Positions 35,194 through 47,768 are shown, counted from the first letter of the stretch. The stretch: DNA of 64,000 nucleotides from Edolisoma coerulescens (GCA_013397115.1 VWZW01001651.1:906125-970124); one strand, 5' to 3'. Made by a program: numbers and translations. Notes: generated by a model not told the origin, from the letters alone.

Positions 35194-37125
35194 TACTGCA
35201 CTGCCAGTTTGGGGTCTGTGTTTCCTGCTTTTTCTAACTCACAAGTAAGGTGTCTTAGTAAGCAGACCAGGTTACAGAAGCTTTCATTCTGATTACCTGC
35301 ACTTCACCTGACCTGTGAAGAAATAGGAGTTCATCTTCAGCTGACTCAGTGATTAGAACTTCACAAGCAATGAATAGCTAAATTTAAGGATGCTACACTT
35401 CTCTTCACACTTGAACACAACGATTGTCAGCTTGTGAAAGAGAATCTATACTAAAGGGAAATTTCCTCTTGCCAAAGCACAAAAGAGCCAAACAAAGCCC
35501 ATCCTGCAGTAACCTGTCTTTTTTAACTACACCACTGTATGTAATGCAACAAAGGTTTTATACCTACTCTCTTACATGTTTATTTTTAATTTGGAAAAAG
35601 TAATAAAACAACCTGCTTTTTTTTCCCCCTTCAACATGCTGTATTTTCAACATGCAAACCTGTAGTACGGTTATAAATTACTGATGAACAAACTTGTAAA
35701 CATCTTGTAATTACTTACTTGTCCTAATTTAACGTTAAAGGACTGCCATTATTCTGCCTAAAAGAATGAATGTATTGATAATAGCTTTGCCACCTGACAT
35801 AAAACCTTCCTCAGAAACACGTATAAAATATCATTTGCATAGAAATTTTATTTAATTCTTTCTTTCTACGGACACAATGTTCAGCTTGTCTTTCAAATAC
35901 TAGGATTGGCGCATCAACTAATCTGAATGACAGTGATAGCTTAGTTAAGCATACAGTACACTTGGGAGATTAAAAGGATCTTCCTCAAAAAAAACTTAGT
36001 TATTCATGCAGTCCATTTCAAAAAGAATTCTCCTAAGATGGATATGAGCCACCTTTTTCAGGCAGAATGGAGTCTCCCACCAAAATGCATGCACGGATTG
36101 AACAACTATGTAAAATGTACTTCTCAGACTTGAGAAGACTTCAGGAAGATAAACTGTGGGAGCTCTCATTTAGAGAGGTACAGTACCTAGTTAATCCACT
36201 CAATTGAGCGGTCTATAATTCTCATTTCAAGGCAGTTGTAGTTTGTTGCTAAATTGAAGGTTTCTGTACTGCCCTAAAAACAAGTAGCTGATTTTCCCGT
36301 TTGAGAATATCACAGTTTTCAGACAACAGGCTGTTTGCTATCTTTAGTCACGGCCAGTTTTTCAGCAATTCTTCGCCTTTTTCAGAATGAGGCAAGCGTG
36401 AACCAGAAAATATCACCTATACTACTTATAAAGATCTATGATCAAGTACAAGCCTTGATAAACAGGATTTTAAGAAAAGATAAATTTTGTTTTATCAGGA
36501 AATCCTAAATCACTGGTGGCCAATGAAAAACATATTAATTAGTCACTGTAGAAATAAAATAATTCCTACTGTATATAACCCTATTATAATCCTACTGTTC
36601 TTGTCACTAGTCACAGCACCTACTTTTACAAAGCTTTCATTTGCTAGCAATTGAACTTCTCACACTGTAAGTACAAACTGCATCTTGGAGTATTTACTTG
36701 CAAAACTGGGCCTTTAAAACACAAAATTATTCCTCTTAAACGTAATTTTTATCAAGTATCACAAACGCTTAGCTTTCCAACAGGTGCTATTGGATTTTTG
36801 AATATGATCCAACTTCTGAAGGCAGAAATACAGTTTTCTCAATAATCACAATCACCAGAAAACAAAACAGACAGCGAATTCTCACCCCTCCTAATTTATT
36901 CAACACTTTTTACTCCATACACTTTGACTCTAATATCAAATTTAAAATTTCTGCATGTAATATTATATTTGCTATATTTGGTAGCAGAGGACTTCTGAGG
37001 AAGAAATCACAGTATAACAAGACTAAGACCACCACCGTATTTTCTGTGAATTCAGATAGTCAAACTGATGATACTACAACACTAATGCTTGCAGCATCAG
37101 TGTTAAGCAATAAGGTAAAATTCCA

Positions 37126-37240
37126 CCAAGGAGGAAACAGAGAGAAATAAAGCAAAGTGACCTGCCTACACTTATTTGGAAGTCATGGCAGATTGAAGAG
37201 TGGAAGCCAGGAACACCAAACGCCTGACTCCTGCAGGCAT
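37126..37240 (-). repeat. MIR/CORE-type SINE fragment
   Basis: On the plus strand the sequence follows reversed MIR from the core toward the tRNA-like head: AAGGAGGAAACAGAGAG, then AAGCAAAGTGACCTGCCTACA (the AAGTAACTTGCCCAAGGTCACA position), a variable GGCAG-type segment, then GTGGAAGCCAGGAACACCAA and CGCCTGACTCCTGC (the GCCGGGATTCGAACCCAGG...CTGACTCC position). This is one of the better SINE matches in the window and is probably a very old insertion. Confidence 0.7.
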
Positions 37241-37744
37241 TTTTTTAGATCAACCATCTCTCTAGAAACATCCCCTAAATAGCTCATAGTCAGCTCTAGC
37301 AGCCAGCAGTTTAGAGCCAAACCCACTTGTAGAATCCATCTGCTTTACAACAGGTGCTCCATATACAATGGCCCTAATAATGACTTAATTGGGCAATCTT
37401 GCTCTGACCAGTTAACAGCTGATCCTACTGCACCACATACCTAACCTAGGGCTTGTATGCTGTTGTCTTCTCCACTGCTTGTTGCGCAAGAAAAATAGGC
37501 AGAGGCTTAGCCACTTCCTTTGCCACACTGATATATGATGTACTTTCTGACCCCTGCAGCTGTTTCAAATCTGACTAAAATTAGACCAGACAGCAAATTC
37601 TTCAGTGAGCTACAGGGTTACTGAACCAGGAGATCTACAAGAGAGCAAAAGGAAACCAAAGCCATTTTTATGCACTGGCTCCATCCTCCACACAGTTGAG
37701 CTATAACCCATAAATTATGTTTACACTTAAGCCATGAATTCATG
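37241..37744. other. Unannotated sequence between two SINE remnants
   Basis: About 500 bases of mixed composition with no recognised element. The tRNA-like head of the downstream MIR piece might extend into its right end, but it is not legible. Confidence 0.35.
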
Positions 37745-37822
37745 CTGACCTCTTCCTGTACTTTGCTTTCGTCCACCTGTAAAATGGGAATAATAGTAGT
37801 GGGCTATCTCCATCAGGACAAG
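37745..37822 (+). repeat. MIR SINE core fragment
   Basis: CCACCTGTAAAATGGGAATA followed by ATAGTAGTGGGCTATCTCCATCAGG matches, almost word for word, the MIR core region TCATCTGTAAAATGGGGATAATAATAGTACCTACCTCATAGG. The sequence upstream (CTGACCTCTTCCTGTACTTTG) fits the diverged ACTTCCTGTGTGCCTCAG part. It has opposite orientation to the MIR piece about 500 bases away, so these are two separate insertions or an inversion. Confidence 0.78.
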
Positions 37823-38550
37823 AAAAAAGGGGTTTATTACCATTTGTAGCACCACACTACAGTTCAGGTAGCATAGTGATATGTATATAAGAATACATGT
37901 AAACATGGAAACCTACATAGCATAAAGTGGTTTGAAATCCAGATGTCCCTCCTAAAAATGTGAAGACAAACTAGGAAAATATAGTAATGAAATAACAGTA
38001 TAAAAGTAGGTGTTATACAGGAATTTCCAATTTTTTCTTTTTTTTTTTTTAAGTGTGCAGAACAGGTGCAGCAAGTATCATTTCCCTCCTGCTGGTTGGC
38101 CCACCTGCTGTCTGCCTGATGGTTCCATCCTCACTACCTTAGTATTTATTTTCAATATGCAAAGTTAAAGATAATAATACAGTTTTTTCACTTTTTTTTT
38201 TAACTCAATGTATTTTAGGTATCTCTCCAAATAACTGTGTATCAAATGCAACTTCATTATTCATTCAGATAATGGTAAAAACAAAACACACAGCAAAATT
38301 CTTCTAGCCGAAATATTCTGTTGTACAGCTGTGACTTGCTGTAGAGAGTCCATACAGAAAACATCATGTCCCCCTTCCTCTGTTTTGCTTTTCATGCACT
38401 GTGATGCTTCTCAAGCTGCCAGATGTGAAAATGGGTGGTGTCTCATTTGGTGTGAGACATTGCATGGATTCATTGAATAGGTACCCAGGGTAGAAGGGCT
38501 GACAACTGCAGCAATAAAAAGCTCATGAGATGCATGCCAACAACAATAAA

Positions 38551-38579
38551 ATAGTAGTAATAATAATAATAATGATAAA
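38551..38579. repeat. (TAA)n microsatellite
   Basis: TAGTAG followed by about five TAA units with one TGA interruption. Confidence 0.85.
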
Positions 38580-40509
38580 TATCAAGGTATAAGATTTCCT
38601 GAGTTTGAGCCTAATAAGGTTTTCAGAGTCTCCATAAAGTTTTTGGCTGAAAGAAAAAAACATAAGCACAGGATACTAGGGGATTACAAGTAAAACATTG
38701 AGTCTCATGAACTCATAATTAGATGAGAATTAGCAATATTATAGCAACCCTTATCATGCAATTCTCTCTCGCCTTCTTCTCCCTTCTTCTTCCATGACTT
38801 TATAAAACAGCACACACTATTCACACGAATGTTTACTCTACAGAACTGGGCAAACTTACACAGAAACTTGCATTTCTGAAAAAAATCTGTAATTCCCTGG
38901 TGCCCTTCAATGCTGCACTTCTGCTGATACTCAGGTTGTTGGACACCTTGGTTCATCTCTCCCCCAGCTCACGTGGGCTCCTACTCAAAGGCTGCCAGAT
39001 GAGAAAGGTCCGGAGCAGGCAGCATACTTCCAGGAGGGGATGCAAGTGCCTCCCCACAGCCTATCTGCTTAAACAACCTTGCTTGCTCTCCTTTGAGCTA
39101 ATGCTGCCACTTCGGGGAAGTGTTCTCATTTTTCTGCTTAGATCACAGTCTCTTATGTTGGTTTAATTTATTAAAAAGAAATCTAAATTTAAGGGAAATC
39201 ATAATCAACACTAAAACCTAGATGACACCTGCAGCTTATGGCCCGTACCCACAAAGTACAGCTGCACTGCAAAAAAGTCTCACTGATTATCGGGACTGGC
39301 AGCTCTCCCAGCTTCCAGTCTTCCATGCCTTCAGTGAAGGGTATGACAGACATCTGCATTTGTGAAATCCCTGCCACCACACACTCTCAAGGCCAGTGTT
39401 AGGACCTCTATTCTGTCCTACAAATCCATGTAGGTTTTCACAGCAATGCACCAATGGTTTGATATGAAAGTATTTATATCTGATCATGAGAACTTAAGCT
39501 TTCCTTCTCACCTATGAGCTGAAATGCATCTTAAACCTTCTTTTTTTTTTTTTGACAAGAAATCTATTGATCTGTAATGAATAATTATTCACTAAAAATA
39601 CAAGAAGTAATCAAATTTGAAGTTTCATTATTCTGAACAGTGAGATCCCTACATTTATAACTGGTACAATTCTTAATTCAAAACAGTCACTGATTTTCCT
39701 ACTTTTATTTTACAGCTTATTAGGTGTACTTTGTTAGTTCAGAAGATACTTCCTTAAGCATCATCTTTTGCTTTTTCTGTTTTTAACAATTTTCCAATTC
39801 TTTCTTTGACTATCCCAAGTGCCAAGGAAAATCACACCATGCCAAAGAATAACGTAAAGGCGACTGGCCAAGCAATAATGTATTTGTTATCGATCAAGAA
39901 AAATAAACATTTTCATAAATGCATAGTTGTGAGAATAATTAGCTTTTGTTATTAATACTACATGAAAAAATAAATTTGGTCAGACAAAACAAAAATTCAC
40001 AACTGACAATGAAAAAACCTGAGGCTTTTTACACGGAACAAATATCTTTGTTACAACTTTCTCCCATCTAGAGTAATGTATTAACTTTTCTATACCTGTG
40101 TATTTTTTATATTCTGATTCCAAATTTTTCTATCTTACCTGTGGCCACATGCATTTCAGCACACAACAAAGCAGCAGTTTTCTCTATTTTACTGTGCTGT
40201 TACACAGGGCATAATTTTATTATTTTAAAGAAAACACTTCTATAAAGTCCAATAAATCAATGTTTCTTAAAGATAAAAGTTTGCAGAAATGTTATTTGCT
40301 CTGTTTTGTCTCTTTACTGGGTTTCTGTTTAGCATTAATTTTAAATGTAATGTTATTTCAGTCAACCAATACTTTTAAGCATGCTGAATAGTGTGGAACA
40401 TTCCTTCATTCTGATGTCATGCAGAAAGCATTTTTCTCAGAAGACATCTTTTGTAGTTGTAACCAAAAGGCAAAAGAAACTGGAGATCTCAAAAGGTGGG
40501 GGGAGGCAG

Positions 40510-40510
40510 N
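40510..40510. other. Single ambiguous base in the assembly
   Basis: The only non-ACGT character, directly after a GGGGGGAGGCAG purine run (40498-40509). It is likely a base-calling uncertainty rather than a scaffold gap. Confidence 0.95.
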
Positions 40511-41439
40511 TAAAACTGTATTAGAACCACACGTATGTTTGGCAGTGACCTCTTAAAATAGTCCCTTATAAGCCAGCCACATTCAAGGTATTATACTTAT
40601 TTTTACAGGTTTTGACTAAAAATTCTTTGCATTATTGTACTGTATCACAGGGAAGTTCGCTATAGTTTCATGAAAGACGTTTTCATTTCTGACTGGCATC
40701 TTCTCAATAGCAGGGGGCCCAGGCATACCGCTCTCTTCCAGGCAAACCTTTCTGCTCTTAAACAGTACAGCATTCATAATTTGCTTTCAGCACCGCAGGA
40801 CAGCTACACAGAAAAGTTTCTGCAACTAAATAGGTTACATCACAGAGAAGTCCACTATTTGGCCAAGGTGTAAAACATAAATACACCCCTCACGCACTTC
40901 TGCACCTTACAAAAATGAAATATTATCTACCCCAAAGACATGCATTTTCACATTTAGCCTGGTATGTTGTGTATTTTAATGTGTTTATTGTGTATCATCA
41001 CTCCCAATTAAGCACATGAAAGGGAAAAATCAACTACAGAAGAAAAGAAACTTAAAAAAGGTCTCAACAGGATAAATATATGTATTGGCAATAACTTTTA
41101 TTTCTGCAAATACTCTGAATTCTCACTGTATGAAACTGTACTTTTTGCTGGATGTTACTCTATCTTTATTTCCTAGGCTGTCTTTCAGGCATAAAGGGAA
41201 GGCCTAATAAGGTAAAATTGCTTAAAAGTATCATCAGTATGATTCAGGAACAAGAACTTCTCTTACAAGAAGCAAAGTTTGGATGATCCCAAGATAAATG
41301 ATTAAATTATAATTAAGAAAACTTTGATATCATCATATGCTGGTCTACTGCAGCATTCCACCAAGGTACATGTGGAATAGAAAGCATTTTGCAAGTACTT
41401 TTAAGAATGCTATTTGTTTGAAAGATAGTTATGTACTCA

Positions 41440-41680
41440 GAATCATAGAACATGCTGAGTTGGAAGGAACCCATAAGGATCATCAAAGTCATCTCCTGGC
41501 CTTGCAGTAGACCATCCCAAGAATCACAGCATGTGCCTGAAAGTGGTGTCTAAACCCTTCTTTAACTCTCTCAGACTTGGGGCTACGACTACTTCCCTGG
41601 GGAGTCTGTTCCAATGTTCTACCACCTTCTGGTTGAAGAACTTTTCCTAATACCTGATTAGAATGTTAAACACAGCCTCA
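41440..41680 (-). mobile_element. CR1 LINE 3' end, minus strand
   Basis: The plus strand reads as the exact reverse order of a CR1 3' end: AATCATAGAACATGCTGAGT (3' terminus), TGGAAGGAACCCATAAGGATCATC, CTCCTGGCCTTGCAGTAGACC, CCAAGAATCACAGCATGTGCC, CTTCCCTGGGGAGTCTGTTCC, and GGTTGAAGAACTTTTCCTAATA, where it becomes unreadable. It is 5'-truncated at about 240 bases, as is typical for CR1. It shares subgroup-specific words with the plus-strand element at 29485-29936. Confidence 0.93.
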
Positions 41681-42297
41681 ACAAAGACATCATTGCACCA
41701 GGGAAAATGTCACATGTTATCAGTGTACAAATGAAGAGATATATTTACATAGCCTGTTTGAACTGAGAAATTCCAACTTGTTGTTGAAGTCGCAAGTAAT
41801 AACACACAACGTATATAAAATTCTGCATACTGTAAATTTAGAAATAGAGACACTTTGGGTTGTGCATGTTATTGGATGTTATTATTGAACTGAGATATAG
41901 GTGATACGTGTGTGTGTGTGTATACATATATAAAATAAAATACACATAATACACATAATTCATAAGGATGTTACCTTACCACCCAGAATAAATATATGCC
42001 TGTTATTTTCCTGAATACCTACCGATTAGTACACCAGCTGCTACATATTCTGCCAAAATCATACCATGTTTCAAGTAGGCAAACACCATATAGCTGTCAA
42101 AAAACTGAAATGTTAAAACAGGAGAAGCCTGGTTTCTATTATCTTTTCTTAAGAAGTATCTCTGGAACACATTCTGCCAGAGGTAGGACTTGGGAGAACC
42201 TTGGTTTTCATGTGTATTTTGGAACTGGGATTCCAGTCTTTTCCTGTGGAAAGAAGGGAAACCTGCTCCAAACAATCTATAATACTATATCAAGCTA
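41681..42297. other. Spacer between two CR1 copies
   Basis: Holds the TG/TA microsatellite at 41908-41930 and ordinary AT-rich sequence. The two overlapping open frames at 41996-42298 (plus) and 42003-42275 (minus) have no recognised domain and are opposite-strand shadows of each other. Confidence 0.45.
41908..41930. repeat. (TG)n/(TA)n compound microsatellite
   Basis: CGTGTGTGTGTGTG followed by TATACATATATA. Confidence 0.9.
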
Positions 42298-42778
42298 AAT
42301 CAAAGAATCTTTAGGGTTGGTAGGGACCTCTGGAGATCAGTTAGTCCAACTTCCCTGCCAAGACAGGGTCAACTAGAGCAGGTTACACAGAAACACATCC
42401 AGGTGGGTTTTGAATGTCTCCAGACAGGGAAACTTCACGACTTCTCCGGGCAGCCTCTTCCAGTGCCCTCCCACCCTCAACGTAAAGAAGCTCTTCCTCA
42501 TGTTGAGGGGGAACTTCTTGTGTTTTAGTTCATGATCATTGCTCCTCATCCTGTTGCTGGGCACCACTGAAGAGTCTGACACTACCCCAAATCATCTCTG
42601 TGGCCTCCACTGGACACTCTCCAGTAGCTCCTTGTCTTTCTTGTACTGAGGAGCCCAGAACTGGACACAGCACTCCAGATGTGGCCTCACTAAGGCCAAG
42701 AAGAGCGGGAGGATCACATCCCTTGACCCTCTGGCCACATTCTTCCTGACGCACCCCAGGATAACAATACCTGTTACT
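42298..42778 (-). mobile_element. CR1 LINE 3' half, minus strand
   Basis: The reverse complement of a bird CR1. From the 3' end it reads GGTTGGTAGGGACCTCTGGAG then ATCAGTTAGTCCAACTTCCC, CCAGGTGGGTTTTGAATGTC, GGGCAGCCTCTTCCAGTGCC, and AAGAAGCTCTTCCTCATGTTG. Further 5' lies the GGCCTCCACTGGACACTCTCC, TACTGAGGAGCCCAGAACTGG and CCAGATGTGGCCTCACTAAGG coding region. Around 42580-42597 the family sequence appears to skip about 100-150 bases (the YEERLRELGLFSLEK-type region), so there is an internal deletion. Minus-strand coding remnants lie in more than one frame (42373-42582 and 42536-42834). It is among the least diverged copies in the window. The 3' terminal ATTCTATGA repeats are reduced to TCAAAGAATC. 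Confidence 0.95.
42373..42582 (-). pseudogene. CR1 ORF2 C-terminal remnant
   Basis: The minus-strand frame carries the CR1 C-terminal block: FPLNMRKSFFTLRVGGHWKR, then LPGEVVKFPCLETFKTHLDV. This is the counterpart of the segment at 20570-20694. The first ~15 residues precede the conserved part and the ATG is incidental. It is non-functional, being cut off from the RT core by deletion and truncation. Confidence 0.85.
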
Positions 42779-44187
42779 TTAATACACTCCTTCAATGCAC
42801 TAATGACAGGAAGAGATGTGACTGTTACCGCCATTTAAAAGGAAAAATATTAAAAATATCTTTAAACATGGTATCATCTTATTACAATTGCTGGGAATAA
42901 TCATTATTGCCTTAATGGGAAAAAATGGGGGGTTTTATTTTTTCTTTTACAGAGTCATAACAGCTACAGGAGAGTACACTGGGTTCTGTTCTGGCTCTTG
43001 CATCAGCAGAACTGGTAGCTAAGTTCCAGATGTAGGATTTTCATTGTTGGTTATCCATGAACCAGAAAGAATACAGGTGGACTTGCAAATTCCAGGTTGT
43101 GGCACTGGCAGTCAAGAAAAGCACCTTTTCACTTACTACCTTTCCCTTTAATTCTATAAAATAAATGAAATTATTGCTGGAAAGACAATCCACTGCTTTA
43201 TGATAAGAGATTTTTTTTTTTAAGAGAAGTCTTTGCTTTAAAAAACAACATCATGCACTGAATGCACACCATTAGCCTGTTGTCAATCACAATTACTGTG
43301 TCATGTGCTTATTAGAAAGAGCATTAAAGTAAAAAGGGAAAAAGAAGTGGGACTGCTTTTGAGGGAAATCATGTTAAAAAACTTCAGAGAAGCAGTTCAA
43401 AACCAAGAGTTCTAATTGTGAAAATAATGTAAGATTCTCAGCTGCAAGCAGGACTGATGAACAGATGAAGACTAAACAGGGCAGTGTTTCTGCATGCTTC
43501 TCAACCATTGCTTTTGAGTTGCTGTGGAGGAAAAAAAACCCAAACAAAAAAATAGACTGTTCTGTGTTTTAGTCTTTCAGTCTTCTTAAAATTATTATTT
43601 CCCTTCAAAATTTAAATTAATGTATAATACAGACATTTGATACTAGAAGGGAGTACACAGAACCATGAAAGCTAAGCAATAATATTGCGTACTTATATGT
43701 TTTTGGAAGATATCCCACATAACATTTTAAGTTGCAACTCAGTAGAATAAACTGGAACTATACACAAAAGACCACAAGTGTATAAAGATGTATCTATGAA
43801 AAATACTGCAGAACAGCTTCTATGATCAGTGGAAAGACAATGCTGAAAACGAAGTTTACCTCCCACACCCTTAAAAAAAAAAACCATAAATTACTATGTA
43901 ATTTTGTTTCACAAGCTCAATAATAGCAGTTCTCCCCAGCCTTCCTGCTATGTAGCCCCTTAAATGACAGCACTAACACTTGACAGTGCTACTACTTCTT
44001 TATTTTCTTCTACTAGTAGTCACCCCTAAAGTTTATCATTCTTCATATTTATAACATAGCCACCTAAAGCAAAAATTCAGTGTCATTCATAATATTTTGA
44101 AAGAGATGCAGCTTCACAAATTATAGGAACCTTGGGGCATTTAAAATTGAATGCATTTTTAAAATTACTTTAAATTTCAACTATGGA
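42779..44187. other. Unannotated AT-rich sequence
   Basis: Nothing recognised apart from an A/C tract at 43531-43553 and a poly-T run at 43211-43221. Confidence 0.4.
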
Positions 44188-44285
44188 CTGTAGCTAGGCC
44201 TGCTTGCCTAAAGGTAATGCTCTGTATTACCATGCCATAGATCTGGGTTAAATTTCAAGCCTCTCTATAGCTTCCCAAGCTGGCA
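44188..44285 (+). repeat. Possible tRNA-derived (MIR-like) SINE head
   Basis: AATGCTCTGTATTACCATGCC, then ATAGATCTGGGTTAAATTTC and AAGCCTCTC resembles the GACTCTGGAGCCAGACTGCCTGGGTTCAAATCCCGGCTC part of a MIR-type SINE. GGGTTAAATTTC is at the B-box position. The match is suggestive only. A second weak candidate (GCAGCTGGGTTCAAGTGTTGC) is at 44779-44799. Confidence 0.42.
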
Positions 44286-44960
44286 CAACCTGGGGTGAGA
44301 CTAGTACCTCTTGTTATCATGCAAGCACCACTTCAGCCGATTAAGGAGCAGCACTGCTCGGCTCTGAAGAGAATCTCATCCTCCTCACCAAGAAGGCTGT
44401 GTCTTTGAGCACAGAGAGAGGTTAAAAACAGGGTTGAAATGGAGTATATCCTCAGGGCTCCATCAGGCACATGAAAGACAACCCCAGAAAGTATGTTATA
44501 TGACAACAAAGAGATCAAATAATTTTAGTGGAATAGCTGCCTTCTACCTCTACAAGTTTCCCTGGCACTTCCATATGCATACAGTACCTTTTTCCCCTTC
44601 CATCACAAGATTTTTGTGTATTCTCTTACATGCTATGAAACAGCTGCTATATTTCAATCTAGATAGCTAGATTACAGTGGTGGATTAAGTTATTCACATG
44701 TAATGGATCAATTACCAGGATCTTCTGCACTCAGTGAAAAACAAACTACTTGTAAGAGGGCATGTGTGGAAAGAAAGCAGCTGGGTTCAAGTGTTGCTAC
44801 TTAGTCCTCACACTCCCAGTTCTAAAACGTCACACGATCTTGTGCACTCAGCCCTGATAGGAAGTTCAAAATTTAATTTACATTTAAGAATGAAGGGGTT
44901 TGTTTCACTACTCCCAGATATCAGCTAAATATTCTAATTATTCTTGTTACAATGATAATC

Positions 44961-44999
44961 AATCTCTGTGAGTAAATGTGTGGTATTTACACAGAGATT
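44961..44999. repeat. 15-bp inverted repeat with 2-nt bulge and 7-nt loop
   Basis: AATCTCTGTG-AG-TAAAT (44961-44977) pairs with ATTTACACAGAGATT (44985-44999). All 15 pairs are Watson-Crick and AG is bulged. The loop is GTGTGGT. The stem is shorter than a normal microRNA precursor. Confidence 0.9.
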
Positions 45000-47301
45000 C
45001 AAAGACGGGCCAGACACAGGAGAAAATTTCACATGGCTCTTGCCTGCTTGTTGAAGAGAAACAAAGAAATTCCAGATTTGAACTGCTTGTTGTAATGCAG
45101 TTAGGGATCCTTTAGAAAGAAAGGTATGACCACACTACATGCTATTGTAAAGACAATGTTGCTACACTTAGGCTCATGGTACAAGTTTCGTATCTGATGA
45201 CTTTAAAGCTTTGTAGTGTGACTACTTGGCTTGAAATCTGATTTTCTCCATTAATGCAGTTATATACAAAAGAAAAATGACTTTCAGATTAAGGTAAGCA
45301 GCTGCATAGTAATAGTGGGAGTAAAACCAGCATCTGTGGTCTTGTGCAGATCAGTATTAGTTCAAGACTGGATATTGATAAATAAATGGCTGAAAGGCTA
45401 CATACTTGCTGGAATATAGAAAAAGCCAAAAAGGCCAGTGCTAAAGTGCCTAAAAATTTGAAAGATATATACTGCTGAAAATTAAATTGAAATACATTTT
45501 CTAAATACCTTCTGCAACATAAGTGGCCTGTATCTTCTTTCAAGACAGAGTATCAGTTTATTTCAAATTTAGAGATATTGGCCTTGATTCAAATTCATGG
45601 CAGTTATAGAAACCAATGTTCCATGGCTTGATTCAGGTGGCAAGCATTAAATCTTTTTCCTGCTGTCATGCAACAACAACTTTAATACAAATTAGCACTG
45701 CCAAACTCAGTTTCCTGAGCTCTGAAGTCCTTGATGCTACTCCCTGAATTTTATTCATACTTTCACATGGATTGTGCTTTGCTGAAATTGTTGTAGCTGA
45801 CAAGAAACAAAAAAATACAATTTAATGACACTGGATTCAGTATTATAATTCATGACATTGTAGAAAATTTAACATGCAGCTCTTCATTATTTTTTAACTG
45901 AGGTAAAGCTCAATCAAATCCATACAATGTTTGTCGGGGGGTTTTAATGTGTAAATTTGGTTTCTATTAGTCAGATCTTCCCTTCAGACTAATTGTTTAT
46001 GCTGAACCTAATCTTGCCAGTCAATAATAACTCATGTTTCAAGATACCAATTCGACTTCTACAATGGCCTTCTTAGAGTTCAAGACAAAACCATCCAAGC
46101 CTCTGAAAATACGAAGCAACAAACCAAAATCAACAGTTTATTTCAGTTTTCCTACTCAACAGGAATATACAATTAACTAAACTTGACACTCCAGACAACT
46201 CAGAACGAGATCCAGAGGGTAGATCTGAGTCAGAGAAAGCATATTTCCACTTAAGAAAGAACCCTCTGTTTCTCCAATCAGCCACTCCAGACTGATGGGC
46301 CCTTAATTGCAGAGCTCCACAAAAAAGGGTGGGAAATGCCAATGAGTACCTAAGCCTCCTTGGTTTCCATGGCCATGCTCAAAAAGCCCTGGCAAAAATT
46401 TGCATTTCAAGGAACGCCCAGTTCCAATTCCTTGTGACTCCCATAGAAGTAAACCAAAATCCAAAACCACTTCCTAGCAAAATTTCTGCCAAACCAGTCG
46501 ACTCCCTGTAGCTTTAAAATGAACAACTCATTCTGTCTGAATTCAGACTTCAGTTTACAGCCAGTCATTCATAAGTTTGTTTTCCTTTTTTATTAATGTT
46601 TTATCACTAGTTTATAATCCAGAAGTACCCAAAGCTAATCAAGCTCTTGGCTTTAGTGTGCTGCCAATAAAAAGGCATATAATGGCCAGTCCTGGTCAGA
46701 GACTTACAATGTGTGAAGACAAAGGAAGCAAAACAAACTAACATAACATCCCTTTTCCTCCTCAAAGTCCTGCAATGCTGAGGATAGCCTTGCTAGTTCT
46801 ACGACTAACAGGATTTTCACTTAACATCTAATTTTAACTTTTGTTATTTTTGAATGGATCATAGCCTAGCTATTTTCCAAGTGACTTGCTTCTGGAATTT
46901 TTTCAACTTCCTCATATAAAAGAAAACAATCATCCATTTCTCAGTTACCTCTTTATCTGCCTACCTGTAACTACCCTTGGCCAACTGCCTTGCAAGTGTG
47001 CATAAAGAAACACCAAAGTCAGCACAGGGTAACATCACTGAGGCTCTGAAGGCATGATACACATGTGTTCTGGCTGGCCCTTCCTGCTCCTTGTCCTCAT
47101 AGGGAATGCTGGTGCTTTTCCTAAGAAAAGGGGGAATTATATTTATGCTTCTCCTCATAAAGGGGTTTAAATGATTCTCCAATATAAATAGAACTGAGTC
47201 TTTCTGACTTACTCTTCAAAAGCAAAGAGATCAAAAATAGTGATTAATGTGTTCCAGTTAATATAAGCAAAACTCACCTTATGAAAACACTTGAATTAAA
47301 A

Positions 47302-47327
47302 GTGTGTGTGCATGGGGGGGCGGGGGG
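47302..47327 (+). repeat. TG repeat plus interrupted poly-G run
   Basis: GTGTGTGTG, CAT, then seven G, C, six G. Together the G runs could contribute to a quadruplex-like structure, but only two long runs are present. Confidence 0.8.
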
Positions 47328-47768
47328 TACGAGTCTTTTGGAACTAACAAATTTTACGCCACTATCAAATGATAACATTTCTAATAACTCATGCTAACAA
47401 TGATACATGCTTACTCAGGATTTGTAGCCGTTTTGCCAACATTCAGTACTAAGATAAAGAGAATTCTGTGAAAACGCGGCTCCTACCTAAAGGTCATACA
47501 GGTAGAAAATAGACTCCAAAGAGCACCATACATGTTTAAAAAATAACAAAAAAAAAGTAAGGAAAGCAACAGGTTCAAGGCATACTGTGCATTGACAAAA
47601 TTCACTCTATATCTTACTACATATCAAGCATTTATCAATTGTCAGGAATAGAAAAATCATGCTGTTTTTAAGACTCATAAATGTGAACGCATAAAACAGA
47701 CTTTCAGTATCTACTTACAATTTGGAATTGCAGAAATGGTAGTGTTACCTAGCTGTCATAGAAATCAA

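Larger units (their letters stand above)
29937..37125. other. Long unannotated AT-rich region
   Basis: No gene or clear transposon was recognised. It holds an A/C tract at 35117-35193, a TA repeat plus an 18-bp palindrome at 34920-34954, and poly-T runs near 30390 and 33790. The open frame 30240-30506 is a hydrophobic stretch across a poly-T run. The part after TTTTTTTACCAG at 30403 looks a little like an acceptor, but no matching donor follows. The patch 31010-31230 is slightly GC-richer with no recognised content. Confidence 0.4.
37823..41439. other. Unannotated AT-rich region
   Basis: Contains poly-T runs near 38040 and 39541, an AAT/AGT microsatellite at 38551-38579 and the only ambiguous base, an n at 40510. 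The GC-richer stretch 38890-39130, with an 88-codon open frame, has no recognised domain. No gene is called. Confidence 0.4.
44286..47768. other. Unannotated sequence
   Basis: Contains a bulged hairpin at 44961-44999 and a G-rich run at 47302-47327 (GTGTGTGTG then two G runs). The open frames here (44434-44670, 45289-45543, 46130-46342 and others) have no recognised domains. Confidence 0.4.
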
